Source of the DNA: an uncultured Mucilaginibacter sp.
GTDB lineage: Bacteria; Bacteroidota; Bacteroidia; Sphingobacteriales; Sphingobacteriaceae
Direction: 5' to 3'
Assembly (NCBI GenBank): GCA_946479225.1
Contig: CAMLFI010000162.1
Coordinates: forward strand, 1 to 6,213
Length of the DNA: 6,213 nt
Shown here in pieces: positions 3,900 through 6,213 of this stretch (its first letter is position 1; each line of letters begins with the position of its first letter). Position numbers and translations under genes: made by a program. Below the pieces are notes generated by a model. That model had not been told where the DNA came from and did not search any database. It was given only the letters and a program-made list of their open reading frames with translations.

Positions 3900-6213
3900 T
3901 AAATAAGTGAGAGTAATCTTGCTTTAATTGAGCTAAAACCTTTTCTAAACCTGCATCAAGCGCCTTTACCAGTGCATTAGGTTCGCCTGTTTGTGTTTCA
4001 AGATCGGTTACATAAGGAACGAGAGAGGTTACACCCATGTTGCCGAAAGTTGATTTGAGTTTATGAGCAATTTGCCCAACCTCGGTCCAATTATTTTTAC
4101 CTGCGGCATCTTTTATTTTTTCAAAATCTTTACCGACAAAATCAACAAACATCACTATCATTTTCTCTACAAAAGCAGGATTGCTTTTACCAATCGCTTC
4201 GATCATTGAAATGTTGTATAACTTTTCCTCCGATTCTGTTGTTGACGACGCCTCATCGTAAATCGGCGCACTTTCAATTGGCTCTGCCGGTTTGCTTGCC
4301 AAATTCAAAACCTCTGTTATTTTTTCGTGCAACTTTTCTTCAGCATAGGGCTTGGTAATATAATCGTTCATCCCCGCATCGCGGTATAACTTAGCGTCGC
4401 CCTGTAGGGTGTTCGCGGTAAAAGCTATAATGGGTATCTGTGCTTTTTCGGCGTCAGGCAGTTCTCTTATGTGGCGGGTGGCGGTTATTCCGTCCATTTC
4501 GGGCATTTGTATGTCCATCAATATTAAATCGTAGCGGTGCTCCTTCACTTTATCTATCGCTTCTTTTCCATTTACAGCTATATCAACGCTGCCACCCCAT
4601 GATTCGAGCATTGTTTTAACTAAAAACTGGTTGAGTTCAATATCCTCAGCCACTAATATCTTTTTATTGATTTTTGAGAGATTTAGTACAGGCCTTTTAA
4701 TTTCACTCACTTCCTGTAACTCACCGCGTTTAAAGGGTAGGCTAAAAGCAAAGGTACTGCCCGTATTTACCTCGCTGTTAAGTTCAATACTGCCGCCTTG
4801 CATTTCAACAAGGTTTTTACAGATAGACAACCCAAGCCCCGTGCCGCCAAATTTGGTAATTTTTGATGAACCCTTAACAAAGGGCTCAAAAATGGTGCTT
4901 ATACGATTCTCCTGGATGCCAATGCCCGTATCTTCTACAACAAATTCGACAATTACATCTGTATCGGTGTAATGAAGCAGGCTAACATTAACATTAATTG
5001 ATCCCTTGTTGGTAAACTTAATGGCGTTGCTTAATAAATTGTTTAGTATTTGCGCCAAACGGTGTTGATCGCCAATTATTACCAAATTAGAAGGAAGTGT
5101 GCTGTTAAGAGATAATTTTAACTGTTTTTGCTCCGCTTTATATTGGAAAGAATGCACAAGCGACTTGATCTTATCCACTATTTTAAAGGCCCGGTGCTCA
5201 AAATCTATTTTACCCGAGCTTATTTTCTCCATATCCAGAATGTCATTTATAATGGTAAGCAGGTTATTAACCGAGTCGGATATAAGATGGGCGTAGTGGA
5301 TTTGTTGCTCATCCAATCTGGTTTTAGAAAGCAGGTTGGTTACCCCGAGTATGCCGTTCATAGGTGTACGCAACTCGTGGCTCATGTTGGCAAGGAAGGT
5401 GTCCTTCACCTTGGCCATTTTTTCGGTATTTCGTTTGGCCAGCAACAATTCTTTTTCCGCTAATATTCTTTCAGTAATATCTTGCGAGAAACCTATAATA
5501 TATGGTTCGCTATCCTGCTCCTCTACCTTATAGTTTTGATAGAAAAGATATTTTGTTGCACCATTTTTATGGCTGGCCCTGAATACACCTTTACTGATGC
5601 CGGATGAGTTAACCTTTTGCAAATATTCAGTTTGTATTTTCTCTTGATCATTAAGAGGAAGCAGTATTTTGATGTTTTTATTTACTACCTCATCACTACT
5701 GTAACCTAAAACAGATGAAATTGCCGGGTTAACAGACAACATTATTCCATCCAGATCATGCGTATAGATTAGCGCCGGCGAAAAATTGTAGAGGTCACGG
5801 TATCGTTTTTCGTTTACTTTAAGTTGTTCTTCTATGTCTTTTCTATCAGTTATGTCTAACCCGTAACCAATTATAAAATCAACATTGTTTTGCTCATCCA
5901 GCACGGGGCACATATTCCTTAACATCGTAACTTCAGAGCCGTCAGGCATTATTATATGCTCTTCCCAGGTTCTTTGCTGCTTGGTGCGCATCACTTCGTT
6001 AAAGTTTTGCCGCCTTACGGCCGCCAGGCTTTGAGGCCTGTTTCTGTATGCACAATATTCCTCATCAGTTTTTCCGATGGTCCATTTTCTAAGTTCAGGA
6101 TCTTTAATGGCACCGGGGTTTATAAACTGATAAGTATGATTCGTATCCAACACAACCACGTCAGATGGAAGTTCGTTTAATACACGCTCAAAAAAATGCT
6201 CGTCAAAAGATAT
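3892..6213 (-). CDS. Hybrid sensor histidine kinase, PAS-PAS-HisKA-HATPase-REC-HPt, N-terminus cut by the window edge
   Basis: A phosphorelay sensor with 773 visible residues, open at base 6213. Numbering from the edge, PAS 1 is about 8-125 (ends GYGLDITDRKD), PAS 2 about 136-250 (begins YRDLYNFSPALIYTHD, ends GFSQDITER), HisKA about 268-335 with the phospho-acceptor His279 in NMSHELRTPMNG, and HATPase about 380-495 with N box LLSNAIKFT, G1 DTGIGI (428-433), F box IFEPF and G2 GGTGLGLSI (456-464). The receiver is about 517-636, with acidic pair Glu523/Asp524, phospho-acceptor Asp567 in LMDIQMPEMDG, Thr599 and Lys621. After a Ser/Glu/Pro-rich linker (about 638-663), an HPt domain has His717 in AHKLKSTFGNMG. 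All catalytic residues look intact. A GTG at 6157-6159 is not the start, because the frame and PAS 1 continue upstream of it. No membrane segment is visible; one could lie in the missing part. No DNA-binding output domain is attached and the ligand is unknown. Confidence 0.95.
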   Translation of the reverse strand: MSFDEHFFERVLNELPSDVVVLDTNHTYQFINPGAIKDPELRKWTIGKTDEEYCAYRNRPQSLAAVRRQNFNEVMRTKQQRTWEEHIIMPDGSEVTMLRNMCPVLDEQNNVDFIIGYGLDITDRKDIEEQLKVNEKRYRDLYNFSPALIYTHDLDGIMLSVNPAISSVLGYSSDEVVNKNIKILLPLNDQEKIQTEYLQKVNSSGISKGVFRASHKNGATKYLFYQNYKVEEQDSEPYIIGFSQDITERILAEKELLLAKRNTEKMAKVKDTFLANMSHELRTPMNGILGVTNLLSKTRLDEQQIHYAHLISDSVNNLLTIINDILDMEKISSGKIDFEHRAFKIVDKIKSLVHSFQYKAEQKQLKLSLNSTLPSNLVIIGDQHRLAQILNNLLSNAIKFTNKGSINVNVSLLHYTDTDVIVEFVVEDTGIGIQENRISTIFEPFVKGSSKITKFGGTGLGLSICKNLVEMQGGSIELNSEVNTGSTFAFSLPFKRGELQEVSEIKRPVLNLSKINKKILVAEDIELNQFLVKTMLESWGGSVDIAVNGKEAIDKVKEHRYDLILMDIQMPEMDGITATRHIRELPDAEKAQIPIIAFTANTLQGDAKLYRDAGMNDYITKPYAEEKLHEKITEVLNLASKPAEPIESAPIYDEASSTTESEEKLYNISMIEAIGKSNPAFVEKMIVMFVDFVGKDFEKIKDAAGKNNWTEVGQIAHKLKSTFGNMGVTSLVPYVTDLETQTGEPNALVKALDAGLEKVLAQLKQDYSHLFTT

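Noticed and set aside
6157..6159. GTG as the start codon of the histidine kinase
   Set aside because: The same frame continues upstream without a stop to the window edge and encodes residues that fit the beginning of the first PAS domain (FFERVLNELPSDVVVLD), so the true start is outside the window.
4631..6180. Several plus-strand open frames opposite the histidine kinase
   Set aside because: All lie antisense to conserved kinase, receiver or PAS domains; they overlap each other and show no motifs.
1..6213. CRISPR arrays, insertion sequences, tRNA or rRNA genes, phage or defence genes
   Set aside because: No spaced direct repeats, transposase motifs, tRNA-like arms or rRNA-like segments were seen; almost all the DNA is accounted for by five ordinary protein genes.

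Overview
The window looks like ordinary chromosomal DNA from a member of the Bacteroidota, most likely a sphingobacterium of the Mucilaginibacter/Pedobacter type. This rests on protein character, the absence of Shine-Dalgarno sequences before the starts, AT-rich spacers, and a few matches to the TAnnTTTG -7 element of that phylum. The assignment is by recognition only; no search was run.

Five protein genes fill almost all of it. From the left: (1) the 5' part of proB (glutamate 5-kinase, first step of proline synthesis), on the minus strand, running off the left edge inside its PUA domain; (2) a 323-base AT-rich divergent spacer; (3) a plus-strand gene that joins a CvpA-type four-helix membrane domain to a C-terminal CAP/SCP domain; (4) a minus-strand uroporphyrinogen-III C-methyltransferase (siroheme/cobalamin branch of tetrapyrrole synthesis), converging on gene 3 with three bases between the stops; (5) a 175-base divergent spacer; (6) a plus-strand family 2 glycosyltransferase; (7) a minus-strand hybrid sensor histidine kinase (PAS-PAS-HisKA-HATPase-REC-HPt) whose stop lies inside the end of the glycosyltransferase gene and whose N-terminus is beyond the right edge.

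The genes alternate -, +, -, +, -, so no two adjacent genes in the window can share an operon. The products belong to unrelated pathways (proline, cell envelope, tetrapyrroles, glycan synthesis, signalling), and I see no functional system linking them. No tRNA, rRNA, CRISPR array, insertion sequence or convincing intrinsic terminator was seen. The items most worth a second look are the CvpA-CAP fusion and its membrane topology, the start site of the methyltransferase, the very tight convergent gene ends, and the self-contained phosphorelay architecture of the kinase. I did not find evidence of a new defence, mobile or biosynthetic system.
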